Positions 1 to 6,447 of a stretch of 10,350 nt of DNA are shown one piece after another. Below the pieces are notes generated by a model that saw nothing but the letters and a program-made list of their open reading frames with translations, was not told where the DNA came from and did no database searches. Source of the stretch: Caryophanales bacterium (lineage in GTDB: Bacteria > Bacillota_I > Bacilli_A > RFN20 > CAG-826); NCBI GenBank assembly GCA_022781015.1, contig JALEUF010000027.1, positions 1 to 10,350 of the forward strand, written 5' to 3'. Position 1 is the stretch's first letter. Each line of letters begins with the position of its first letter. Position numbers and translations under genes: made by a program.

Positions 1-962
1 ATTAATGGGTTTCTTGGTTGAGTTCCTAATGTTTCTTTATAAAAATCATTTATAGTAAAAGAAGAAGGCATTTCCCCCGGGTTTGAAATGCTTATTGACC
101 CTGGAGCAATCTCAATTTTATTAGGTTTTTCAGAAGTATAATCTTTATGAATCAAACTATTTAAAATAATTTCATAAAGTGCGGTTAAAGGAACTTCGGG
201 GATTTCATCTGTCTTATCGCCGACTTGTTTTAAGGCCCAACGGATGTTCTTTTTGATAAAGGAGAATTCTTCTTTTATACAGTCGAATATATTCCCGTAA
301 AAACTCTTTTTATCGATTATCGTCCGTTTTTCATCAGTTGCATATACAATTTCTTCGATTAAATGGGGCTTTTTAGTTGATAAAAGAGAAAAACAAGCAT
401 TGTTAAGATAACCACCCTCTTCCAAAGATAGCATTTCAAGGGCTTCATCGGCGTTCTTGTATACGTACTTTATCTTATGACACTCATTAGCCTTGTTAAT
501 AAGCTCGATTAGTTGCCTCTCATCTATATCTTCCGATGTAAAATCCGTCAATGAATGTTCCCATGTGGAATTATTTGAATGTCTCTTTTTAAAGAACGAC
601 TCCAGGTCATCCTGTGTCATTTCAATATCTTGATCATCGTCTCTTATGAAGTAATGGCCGAATGCCGAATAAGGTGCCTTTTCGCCCTTAACTGTCAATT
701 TGATAGTTTGGATGCCGTCTAAACTATCAAATTGTATCAAAGGTATTACTGTTGGTTTGATGCTTGATTTTATCATTAGAGAAAGCCTTTGGATTATGTC
801 TTTCTCAATGGGTTGATTAACTGGATTTCCATTATTATCTATACAAAAGTATAAAGTCCCATGACCACTAGTGTTTAACATAGCCGTTAATGAAATCATT
901 GCTTGGTTTATTTCATATAAAGTTTTCTTAAATTCAAGCGTTTCTGTTTCGTAATTTAACAT
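1..962 (-). CDS. AlbA_2 / GHKL-ATPase domain protein (COG2865-like), 3' part missing
   Basis: An open frame runs on the minus strand from an ATG at 962-960 to the window edge: 320 codons with no stop. GGAGG (975-971) lies 8 nt before the ATG, which fixes the start. Residues about 5-125 look like an AlbA_2 domain: acidic-F-K near the start (E10-F11-K12), a hydrophobic stretch with NTSGHGTLYFCIDNNG at 30-45, then P-Y-S-x-F-G-H-Y-F-I-R at 97-107. Residues about 257-300 look like a GHKL ATPase: an N-box (ALYEIILNSLIHKDY, 261-275) and an NPGE box (294-297). This order is known from COG2865 proteins, often mislabelled RecG-like helicases or called transcriptional regulators; no helicase motif is visible. 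AlbA_2 proteins are thought to bind nucleic acid, but the role of this one is unknown. It has its own promoter and does not appear to continue the bsh unit upstream. The missing C-terminus usually holds the rest of the ATPase and sometimes a winged helix. Confidence 0.85.
   Translation of the reverse strand, partial: MLNYETETLEFKKTLYEINQAMISLTAMLNTSGHGTLYFCIDNNGNPVNQPIEKDIIQRLSLMIKSSIKPTVIPLIQFDSLDGIQTIKLTVKGEKAPYSAFGHYFIRDDDQDIEMTQDDLESFFKKRHSNNSTWEHSLTDFTSEDIDERQLIELINKANECHKIKYVYKNADEALEMLSLEEGGYLNNACFSLLSTKKPHLIEEIVYATDEKRTIIDKKSFYGNIFDCIKEEFSFIKKNIRWALKQVGDKTDEIPEVPLTALYEIILNSLIHKDYTSEKPNKIEIAPGSISISNPGEMPSSFTINDFYKETLGTQPRNPL
696..734. repeat. 14-bp perfect inverted repeat inside the AlbA_2 gene
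   Basis: CAATTTGATAGTTT (696-709) and its exact reverse complement (721-734) flank an 11-nt spacer. The repeat covers codons 77-89 of the AlbA_2-domain gene. In the mRNA it could form a 14-bp hairpin. Its core TTGATAGTTT is the element found twice at this gene's promoter. Confidence 0.8.
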
Positions 963-975
963 AGGGCTTACCTCC

Positions 976-1011
976 TTGATAAACTATCAATATTTTATAC
1001 TAAAACTATCA
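976..1011 (-). promoter_or_regulatory. Candidate operator: two TGATAGTTT copies 22 nt apart over the AlbA_2 promoter
   Basis: On the minus strand TGATAGTTT occurs at 1011-1003, inside the -35/-10 spacer, and again at 989-981, just downstream of the -10 around the expected transcription start. The copies are 22 nt apart, about two helical turns, and have the same orientation. The second copy is part of a palindrome at 976-990, TTGATA-GTT-TATCAA on the minus strand. The same element forms a longer inverted repeat inside the coding region (696-734). What binds is unknown; autoregulation by the encoded protein is an inference. Confidence 0.45.
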
Positions 1012-1021
1012 TTAATTGCAA
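994..1021 (-). promoter_or_regulatory. Probable sigma-A promoter of the AlbA_2 gene
   Basis: On the minus strand a TTGCAA -35-like hexamer (1021-1016) is followed after 16 nt by TATAAA (999-994). Transcription would begin near 987, leaving a short leader with GGAGG at 975-971. The -35 matches 4 of 6 consensus bases and the -10 5 of 6. The position is sensible because the terminator of the upstream gene lies between this promoter and that gene. Confidence 0.5.
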
Positions 1022-1161
1022 AAATGATATTTAAGGAATTTTTCGTTAATATTCATTCTGGAATCTTTTTTTGCCCTTTGACTACGCCATGGAATGATGT
1101 GTTCTCTAATTAATAAAGATGCTTGATTCAAAAAACAAAAAATTTTGTATAGAATTCGTCA

Positions 1162-1197
1162 ATAAAAAACTAGAATCCGCTTTTTAGAGATTCTAGT
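1162..1197 (-). terminator. Intrinsic terminator after the choloylglycine hydrolase gene
   Basis: Read on the minus strand, ACTAGAATC (1197-1189) pairs perfectly with GATTCTAGT (1177-1169) around an 11-nt loop and is followed at once by six T (1168-1163 complement). It lies 75 nt after the hydrolase stop codon. On the plus strand no T tract follows, so it should act on the minus strand only. Confidence 0.85.
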
Positions 1198-1271
1198 ATA
1201 AGCTCAAGTGTTTTCTAACTTGTTTATTACAATGTTATTTAATCACGAATGAAGAGTTTATCGGCCTAAGG

Positions 1272-2249
1272 CTATTTCGATTGATAATTGATAGATTCCT
1301 CTTCAAGCAACTTGAATTTGAACAAACCAGTGGCATTTAAGTCAACATCATGCATATTTATTGCATTTATTTGGTGATTTTTATAGGTTGTATAGTAATA
1401 AATACCCTTATTTAGGTCGCAGCAAGAGGTATAGATGGTATACTCATATTTACCTTCTTTGACCTCACAAATACCATTTTGTTGCTCAACACTATGTAAT
1501 ATATGAAAAAATTGATTGACACTTTCTATGTTGTTATTTGAGGTGGTGGAATTGAACTTCGTAAAAGCTACCCTAACGAATCTAGATTGACTGGACAAAT
1601 CACCGGGAAGCCCTATGGCGCCCATGCCTCTACTATATAAGGATAAATCGATGTCTTTAGAGAATGTATTAATAGGATCTTTGTTTGAAAGACTTCTATA
1701 GTTATTTAAAGCTGCCATTTGATATTCAAATGGAGGATTGTTTGTTAAAACTCCAATAGTATGCTCAAATACTTTTATCCCACCAATTCTATTCTCAATA
1801 ACTATGCTTTCATCGGCATCTGATACTATGTAGTGCAATTGAGATGGCGGTAATTGTGGGGAAAATGAATCATTTGTAACATTAATAGTTCTTAGTTTCT
1901 CTTTTACTTCTTTAACATTCTTACATGTGGAAAGAATATAAAGTATAAATTCAAAACTAGCGATATTATCTTTATTTTCTTTAAATTCTTCATAATGACA
2001 ATTGCCTACAAAGTTCAGTCCGACCATTCCTAAACCATGTTCGTTTATGCCGTCATAAAGTAGTGGGAAATTATTTTCAATATGCGCCATTCCTACAACT
2101 GCATAATGTGATGAGTTTTCTTTTTTATATTTATATTTAATTGGATAATTTCTTGGAATAATTACAACTTCTTCGCCGTAAGAGAATTCATAATCTAGAT
2201 TTCTTCCAAAATAAGTCGAACCGGATTTATATGAAATTGCTGTACACAT
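1272..2249 (-). CDS. bsh: Choloylglycine hydrolase family protein, probable bile salt hydrolase
   Basis: This 325-aa Ntn-hydrolase is predicted to cut the amide bond of glycine- or taurine-conjugated bile acids. Removal of Met1 would expose the catalytic Cys2 (MCTAI). The other expected residues are present at the spacing of Gram-positive bile salt hydrolases: R16 and D19 (GRNLDYEFSYGEE, PRNYP), N79 (GLNFVG), N171 (LTNNP) and R223 (GDLSSQSRFVR). The length fits the usual 315-340 aa, and no signal peptide is seen, so the enzyme is cytoplasmic. The start follows the DUF2130 gene by 5 nt, and an AAAGGA ribosome site overlaps that gene's end, so the two are co-transcribed and probably coupled. 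A terminator follows. The related penicillin V acylases share the fold, and substrate preference cannot be settled from sequence alone, but the N-terminal block looks more like bile salt hydrolase. It points to a vertebrate gut habitat. Confidence 0.88.
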   Translation of the reverse strand: MCTAISYKSGSTYFGRNLDYEFSYGEEVVIIPRNYPIKYKYKKENSSHYAVVGMAHIENNFPLLYDGINEHGLGMVGLNFVGNCHYEEFKENKDNIASFEFILYILSTCKNVKEVKEKLRTINVTNDSFSPQLPPSQLHYIVSDADESIVIENRIGGIKVFEHTIGVLTNNPPFEYQMAALNNYRSLSNKDPINTFSKDIDLSLYSRGMGAIGLPGDLSSQSRFVRVAFTKFNSTTSNNNIESVNQFFHILHSVEQQNGICEVKEGKYEYTIYTSCCDLNKGIYYYTTYKNHQINAINMHDVDLNATGLFKFKLLEEESINYQSK

Positions 2250-2254
2250 TTTCT

Positions 2255-3814
2255 TTATTCCTTTTCTTCTTGATTTGCTTTATCGAACATTTCTTTTACA
2301 CTTGGAGCGTTCTTTGTAAGTTTTTTAATTGATAAATCTTGTGCTTTATCATTTGCTAAGCGAAGGTTACGTTCGGAGCTTTGAAGATTCTCTTTTACTT
2401 TTTGTAAGTGAGTGATAGTTTTGTCTATTTCTTCTATAGCGGTGGTGAATTTGCCTGCAGCTATTTGGAAGTTCTTAGAAAATCCATCTTGGAACTTCTT
2501 TAAGTTGTCCTCAAAGTTATTAACATCAAGATTTTGTGCTTTTACTAAAGCGAGTTCTTTTTTGTATTCGATAGAGTTTTTAGCGGCATTGGTTAATAAC
2601 CCGATTATAGACATGAAGCATTGAGGTCTTACTACAAACATCTTCTTGTATTTGTATGAAACATCTACTATTCCGGAATTATAAAGCTCACTATCAGGCT
2701 CGAGAGTAGATACCAATACGGCATATTCACAGTTCTTTTCGTTTCTATCTTTATCAAGCTCTTTGAGGAAATCATCGTTTTTATGTTTTTTCGTATTCGT
2801 TTCGGTTTCGTTTTTCATCTCAAACATGATGGAGATATATTCTTGTCCGTCTTCGGTGAAGTCTCTAAAAATAAAATCACCTTTAGATCCAGATTCTTGG
2901 CTAACTTCATTATCTTTATCAAAATATGCACGTGGATAAGCGGTGGTGCGGATTTCATTGAACTTGATTTGACAATGTTGCTCTAATGTTTCACCAACTA
3001 ACTTGGTAGACATTCTTGTTTTCAAATCTTTGAAATAATTGATCTGGTCTTCTTTTTGCCTTAACTCTAATTCGTATTTCTCTTTTTGGTTTTGTTCATA
3101 AACACTTCTTTCTTTTAATTGATTTTCGTAATCGTTTTTAACTTTTAAGATTTCAGTGTTTTTAGAATCGTTAGCCTTTTCCAATTCGTATTTATACTTA
3201 TTTTTTTCTAATTCGGCTTCGCCTTTAGTTTTTTCTAACTCACTTTTTAAAGTATTGATTTGTTCGGTCAATTCTTGCTTTTCTTTATTTTTGGCTAGTT
3301 CAATATCTGTTGCCTTGCTCTTCTCTAAAGATTCTTTTTCGTTTTTTAAAGCTAGGATTTCTTTTTCTTTTTCGTTAAGGGCTTTTAAATGCTCTTTTTC
3401 TAATTTAGATAAGGCATCATTCTTTTCATTTATTTCTTTTTGCTTAGCTAAATCAATTTGATTTTGGATATCTTTTTTGAGATTCTCGTTTTTAATTTGA
3501 AGTTCTTTGATTTGGCTATCTTTTAAAGACAAAGATTTTTCTAACTCGTTTTTAGATTGAATAGTGGCGGTTGATAATTTGGCTTCTGCTTGATCAATTT
3601 TTGCCTGCATGTCTTTGATGATTGCTTCATGTTGAGTAGCGGAAATCTTTTCTTTTAACGAAGCCTCGTTCTCGATGTTTTTCCTTATTTCTTGGGTTCT
3701 TGCTTCTACTTGTTTTTCAAAGTCTTCATTTCTAATTTGGCTTAGGATGGAATCTAGTTCTTTCTTTTCGGGAGTGAACACTTCTCCGCATTTAGGACAT
3801 TTGATTTGATACAT
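2255..3814 (-). CDS. DUF2130 domain protein with zinc-ribbon-like N-terminus and long coiled coil
   Basis: This 519-aa protein matches the layout of the DUF2130/COG4487 family, whose function is not established. A single CPKCG knuckle lies at 6-10. Residues about 20-265 are charged, Lys/Glu-rich coiled coil. The conserved domain spans about 268-412, beginning GETLEQHCQIKFNEIR and containing GSKGDFIFRD (309-318) and ISIMFEMKNE (327-336). The pattern D313 ... E332-x-K334 after a predicted strand resembles a PD-(D/E)XK nuclease core, as in RmuC-like proteins; that reading is inference. A second helical region (about 413-495) and a basic tail follow. The start is supported by GAGG (3826-3823) 8 nt upstream. 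It is the first gene of a unit with the bile salt hydrolase gene, although no shared function is obvious. I do not assign a gene symbol. Confidence 0.88.
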   Translation of the reverse strand: MYQIKCPKCGEVFTPEKKELDSILSQIRNEDFEKQVEARTQEIRKNIENEASLKEKISATQHEAIIKDMQAKIDQAEAKLSTATIQSKNELEKSLSLKDSQIKELQIKNENLKKDIQNQIDLAKQKEINEKNDALSKLEKEHLKALNEKEKEILALKNEKESLEKSKATDIELAKNKEKQELTEQINTLKSELEKTKGEAELEKNKYKYELEKANDSKNTEILKVKNDYENQLKERSVYEQNQKEKYELELRQKEDQINYFKDLKTRMSTKLVGETLEQHCQIKFNEIRTTAYPRAYFDKDNEVSQESGSKGDFIFRDFTEDGQEYISIMFEMKNETETNTKKHKNDDFLKELDKDRNEKNCEYAVLVSTLEPDSELYNSGIVDVSYKYKKMFVVRPQCFMSIIGLLTNAAKNSIEYKKELALVKAQNLDVNNFEDNLKKFQDGFSKNFQIAAGKFTTAIEEIDKTITHLQKVKENLQSSERNLRLANDKAQDLSIKKLTKNAPSVKEMFDKANQEEKE

Positions 3815-3994
3815 TTTGATTGCCTCTATTTATATATTCTATTGTAACAGCAAATTAGGATGACTAAATTGCTAGTTTTGTACTTGGTTAGATACAGGGT
3901 CTATTTAGATTGCAAAAAGAGAAAATAAGAATAAATTCCCCTTATGTTAAATTATTTGAATTTGCTTTTTCTTTATTCTAATCTATCTACCGTT
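3815..3994. other. Divergent intergenic region between DUF2130 gene and bioY
   Basis: About 180 bases. It holds the extended -10 and ribosome site of the minus-strand unit. For bioY I see no convincing promoter: TTGAAT (3956-3961) with TAATCT (3979-3984) after 17 nt is weak and would give an almost leaderless bioY mRNA. No paired TTGTTAAC/GTTAACAA-type biotin operator is visible. Confidence 0.5.
3841..3849 (-). promoter_or_regulatory. Extended -10 promoter of the DUF2130-bsh unit
   Basis: On the minus strand TGTTACAAT (3849-3841) is an extended -10 (TG-N-TACAAT). No good -35 is visible 16-18 nt upstream, which is tolerable for extended -10 promoters. Transcription would start near 3834, some 20 nt before the ATG at 3814. 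Confidence 0.5.
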
Positions 3995-4561
3995 ATGGAA
4001 AACGAAACCAAAAAAAGCAAAAAAGAAGTATTGCGTAACCCTATAGTCAAAAGTATTTGCCTAGTAGGTGTATTTACCGCGCTTATGTGCGTTTTATCGC
4101 CTTTATCAATACCTTTAGATCCCGTTTCTATTACCTTGGCAACCTTAGTTATCTATATAATCGGGGCTACTTTTGATTATAAAATTGCCGTTCTTCCGGT
4201 TGTTTTGTATTTGTTATTAGGAATGGCAGGGCTTCCCGTATTCTCTAAATTCCAAGGCGGTATACAAGTCTTGTTTGGCCCGACTGGCGGATATTTATTT
4301 GGCTATATCCCATGTGTATTCCTAATTTCTTTATTAATATCTAAATTCCCAAATAAGAAATGGCTTTATCCAATTGCCATGATAATTGGAACTATTGTTT
4401 TATATGCCTTTGGAACGTTATGGTTTGTATTATATCTTAAATATGATATCTACAAAGCTTTACTAGTATGCGTTGTTCCTTTCTTACCTGGTGATACATT
4501 CAAGATTGCTGTCGCTTGTTTAATAGGTATCCGTTTGTCACCTTTAGCAAAGAATAACTAG
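3995..4561 (+). CDS. bioY: Biotin transporter BioY (ECF S component)
   Basis: This 188-aa membrane protein is the biotin-binding subunit of an energy-coupling-factor transporter. BioY hallmarks seen are a first helix after a basic leader (ICLVGVFTALMCVL), SIPLDPVSITLATL, the block LLLGMAGLPVF ... GGIQVLFGPTGGYLFGY, and the C-terminal PGDTFKIAVA. About six membrane helices fit the usual BioY length. No EcfA/EcfT genes are in the window, so it would share those parts from elsewhere or act alone. I chose the ATG at 3995 (MENETKKSKK) because it gives a normal cytoplasmic leader. An in-frame ATG at 3944 would add 17 hydrophobic residues. Neither start has a clear ribosome site, so the start is uncertain. 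It is divergent from the DUF2130 gene and is followed by a terminator, but clearly serves the biotin-dependent enzyme encoded next. Confidence 0.9.
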   Translation: MENETKKSKKEVLRNPIVKSICLVGVFTALMCVLSPLSIPLDPVSITLATLVIYIIGATFDYKIAVLPVVLYLLLGMAGLPVFSKFQGGIQVLFGPTGGYLFGYIPCVFLISLLISKFPNKKWLYPIAMIIGTIVLYAFGTLWFVLYLKYDIYKALLVCVVPFLPGDTFKIAVACLIGIRLSPLAKNN

Positions 4562-4629
4562 GCTTATATCTATATTTGGCCTCTTGAAATAGACAATTTC
4601 TTTCCCCATGTTTATTAATTTATCGGTAA

Positions 4630-4659
4630 ATCGATTATTTCTATAATCGGTAGTTTTTT
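4630..4659 (+). terminator. Probable intrinsic terminator after bioY
   Basis: ATCGATTAT (4630-4638) pairs with ATAATCGGT (4643-4651), with one G-T wobble, around a TTCT loop. After AG come six T (4654-4659). It lies 68 nt after the bioY stop and 70 nt before oadA, so it should separate bioY from the decarboxylase operon. A competing pairing exists between GGTAAA (4625-4630) and TTTACC (4657-4662), which would cover part of the T tract; whether it matters is unknown. Confidence 0.65.
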
Positions 4660-4674
4660 ACCTGAAAAATGTAG

Positions 4675-4680
4675 TACAAT
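4675..4680 (+). promoter_or_regulatory. Candidate -10 of the oad operon promoter
   Basis: TACAAT matches 5 of 6 consensus bases and lies 50 nt before the oadA start, right after the terminator, where a promoter is needed. The expected -35 position (about 4652-4657) has only a T-rich run, so the call is weak. The leader would begin near 4687. Confidence 0.35.
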
Positions 4681-4690
4681 GTTGCTGATT

Positions 4691-4709
4691 TTGAAAAAAT
4701 TTTTATCAA
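4691..4709 (+). promoter_or_regulatory. Near-perfect 19-nt palindrome in the oad leader
   Basis: Between the candidate -10 and the ribosome site is TTGAAAAAATTTTTATCAA, in which 8 of 9 base pairs are symmetric. It could be a repressor site or just AT-rich sequence. It does not match the CcpA or Rex consensus that I know. Confidence 0.25.
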
Positions 4710-4729
4710 CTTATAAAAGGAGAGAAAAT

Positions 4730-6097
4730 ATGGGTGTAAAAATCGTCGATACAGCACTTAGAGACGGCTCTCAATCACTTCTCGCGACTAGACTTACGAC
4801 CGAGGAGATTCTTTCTGTTGCGCCGCTTCTTGATAAGGCTGGTTACTATGCTCTAGAAGTATGGGGCGGAGCTACCTTTGATGCCTGCTTACGTTTCTTG
4901 GATGAAGATCCTTGGGAAAGATTAAGGGCAATAAGGAAAGCATGTCCAAATACCAAGCTTCAGATGCTATTTAGAGGCCAAAACATTTTAGGCTATCACC
5001 ATTATGCCGATGATGTTGTTGAAAAATTCGTGCAAAAGTCGCTCGAAAATGGAATAGACATTATCCGTGTATTCGATGCCTTAAACGATGTAAGGAACCT
5101 AAAATCAGCAGTTGATGCCTGCAAGAAATATAATGGGCATTGCCAAATCGCCTTATCTTATACAACAAGCCCAGTACATACAGTTTCTTATTATGTCGAG
5201 CTTGCAAAAGAAGTCGAAAAGATGGGTGCTGATAGCCTTTGCATTAAGGATATGGCTGGTGTTCTTTTACCAGAAGATGCTTACACATTGATTAAGCAAT
5301 TAAAGAAAGATACCAATCTTCCTATCGAACTCCATAGCCACTGCACTGGCGGGGTTTGCCAATTGACCTATAGAAGAGCAATAGAGGCAGGTGTTGATAT
5401 TATCGATACAGCTTTATCTCCTCTTTCAGGAGGAACCTCCCAACCTTGCACCGAAGCTTTCAATTATGTCTTAAAGGGTACTAAGTATGATCCTGAACTA
5501 GACCAAGAAAAGCTTGATGAAGCTGCTGCAATTCTTTCTCCAATTAGAGATAAATATTTAAAGAATGGAATACTTAAGCCAAAAGCACTTTGCTGCAACC
5601 CGAGTATTCTTAAATACCAAGTCCCTGGCGGAATGCTTTCAAATTTGATGAACCAACTTGAAAAACAAGGTGCCATGGATAAATATGACCAAGTCTTGAA
5701 GGAAGTTCCTAATGTCAGGAAAGATTTAGGCTACCCACCTCTAGTTACCCCGTTATCACAAATGGTTGGTACTCAAGCTGTAATGAATGTCATTACTGGC
5801 GAACGTTACAAGATGGTTCCAAAAGAAATTAAGGATTACCTACATGGTCTTTATGGAAAAGCACCAGCCCCAGTAAATGAAGAGGTCAAGAAGAAGATTA
5901 TCGGAGATGATGAAGTCATTACCTATCGTCCAGCTGATAAACTTGAACCTGAATTCGAAAAGCTAAAGAAACAATACAAGAAGATTGCCAAAACCGACGA
6001 AGATGTCTTGTCTATCGCCTTGTTTGATCAAGTCGCAATCTCCTTCCTAAAACGTAAATACGGATTAGAAGCGGAGGAATTTTCGATTAAGTTATGA
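4730..6097 (+). CDS. oadA: Oxaloacetate decarboxylase alpha subunit (carboxyltransferase), no attached biotin domain
   Basis: This 455-aa cytoplasmic subunit moves the carboxyl group from oxaloacetate to the biotin of the carrier protein, releasing pyruvate. The TIM-barrel signatures are clear: DTALRDGSQSL (7-17, metal ligand D12), LEVWGGATFDACLRFL (42-57), RGQNILGYHHYADD (82-95), the carboxylated-lysine motif SLCIKDMAG (K173) and metal ligands H202 and H204 in HSHCTGG. These match D17, K178, H207 and H209 of the Vibrio enzyme at a constant offset of 5. Classical OadA is near 590 aa with a fused biotin domain; here that domain is a separate gene, as in many Bacillota. The ATG at 4730 is chosen over an in-frame ATG at 4679 because AAAGGAGAG sits just before it and the family starts there. 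The stop overlaps the oadG start (ATGA). Pyruvate carboxylase or transcarboxylase 5S subunits are alternatives, but the oadG/oadB partners argue for the pump. Confidence 0.95.
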   Translation: MGVKIVDTALRDGSQSLLATRLTTEEILSVAPLLDKAGYYALEVWGGATFDACLRFLDEDPWERLRAIRKACPNTKLQMLFRGQNILGYHHYADDVVEKFVQKSLENGIDIIRVFDALNDVRNLKSAVDACKKYNGHCQIALSYTTSPVHTVSYYVELAKEVEKMGADSLCIKDMAGVLLPEDAYTLIKQLKKDTNLPIELHSHCTGGVCQLTYRRAIEAGVDIIDTALSPLSGGTSQPCTEAFNYVLKGTKYDPELDQEKLDEAAAILSPIRDKYLKNGILKPKALCCNPSILKYQVPGGMLSNLMNQLEKQGAMDKYDQVLKEVPNVRKDLGYPPLVTPLSQMVGTQAVMNVITGERYKMVPKEIKDYLHGLYGKAPAPVNEEVKKKIIGDDEVITYRPADKLEPEFEKLKKQYKKIAKTDEDVLSIALFDQVAISFLKRKYGLEAEEFSIKL

Positions 6098-6447
6098 ATT
6101 TAATTAATTTGATTGCTTTGGCCTTTTCTTCCACCGGAAGTTCGGCTGAAACACCAACTAAACAACCTTTATGGGCAATAGAGAACTTTGGAGACGCAGC
6201 TTTGCTTTGTCTCCTTTGCATATTGGTTGTTTTTGTTGTTTTAGTAGTCATTACCTTGGTTTTAACGGGTATAAATCATATCCGTGCTCTCGACGTTAAA
6301 GAAATCGTAACCATGGAAGATGGCACAGAGGTTGATGACGATATGATGGCTGCAATTTTAGTAGCGTCTATCGATTTTAGAAAAGAAAACAAAGAAGACT
6401 TTAAAGTCATTAGTTGCAAATGCATTGATCAGGAGAAGAAAAAATGA
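6094..6447 (+). CDS. oadG: Oxaloacetate decarboxylase gamma-type subunit (OadG family)
   Basis: This 117-aa protein looks like the small membrane subunit that holds the alpha and beta subunits of the sodium-pumping decarboxylase together. One strong membrane helix lies at about 35-60 (ALLCLLCILVVFVVLVVITLV). It is followed by a cytoplasmic acidic tail with the family-like segment DDDMMAAILVASIDF (81-95). The first 11 residues (MNLINLIALAF) are also hydrophobic and might form a signal-like stretch before a polar segment. The tail ends in CKC (108-110) rather than the His-rich zinc-binding end of the Klebsiella protein. The start overlaps the oadA stop (ATGA), with GGAGGAA about 15 nt upstream, so translation is probably coupled. 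The family is poorly conserved, and the call rests largely on topology and position between oadA and the carrier gene. Confidence 0.8.
   Translation: MNLINLIALAFSSTGSSAETPTKQPLWAIENFGDAALLCLLCILVVFVVLVVITLVLTGINHIRALDVKEIVTMEDGTEVDDDMMAAILVASIDFRKENKEDFKVISCKCIDQEKKK

Larger units (their letters stand above)
963..1271. other. Intergenic region between the hydrolase gene and the AlbA_2 gene
   Basis: About 309 bases without a gene. It holds, in the minus-strand direction of transcription, the terminator of the hydrolase gene (1197-1162), an AT-rich stretch of about 140 bases (1022-1161) in which I see no gene, RNA or repeat, then the promoter, operator-like repeats and ribosome site of the AlbA_2 gene. 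The 1198-1271 stretch is the 3' untranslated end of the hydrolase transcript. Confidence 0.7.

Noticed and set aside
2413..2421. A further TGATAGTTT inside the DUF2130 gene
   Set aside because: A single 9-mer in AT-rich coding DNA can occur by chance; it has no partner repeat and no promoter nearby, unlike the copies at the AlbA_2 gene.
2412..3461. Several short plus-strand frames opposite the DUF2130 gene, rich in Ser/Phe/Leu
   Set aside because: They are the mirror of Lys/Glu-rich coiled-coil codons and have no independent support.
948..3960. A 12-nt identity (TATGTTAAATTA) at the start of the AlbA_2 gene and at the upstream bioY ATG (3944)
   Set aside because: Short AT-rich match with no similarity on either side; taken as chance.
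4682..4717. Promoter made of TTGAAA or TTGCTG with TATAAA (4712-4717) before oadA
   Set aside because: The -10 overlaps the oadA ribosome site and would start transcription about 6 nt before the ATG, losing the strong AAAGGAGAG. Spacers are also wrong (15 or 24 nt).
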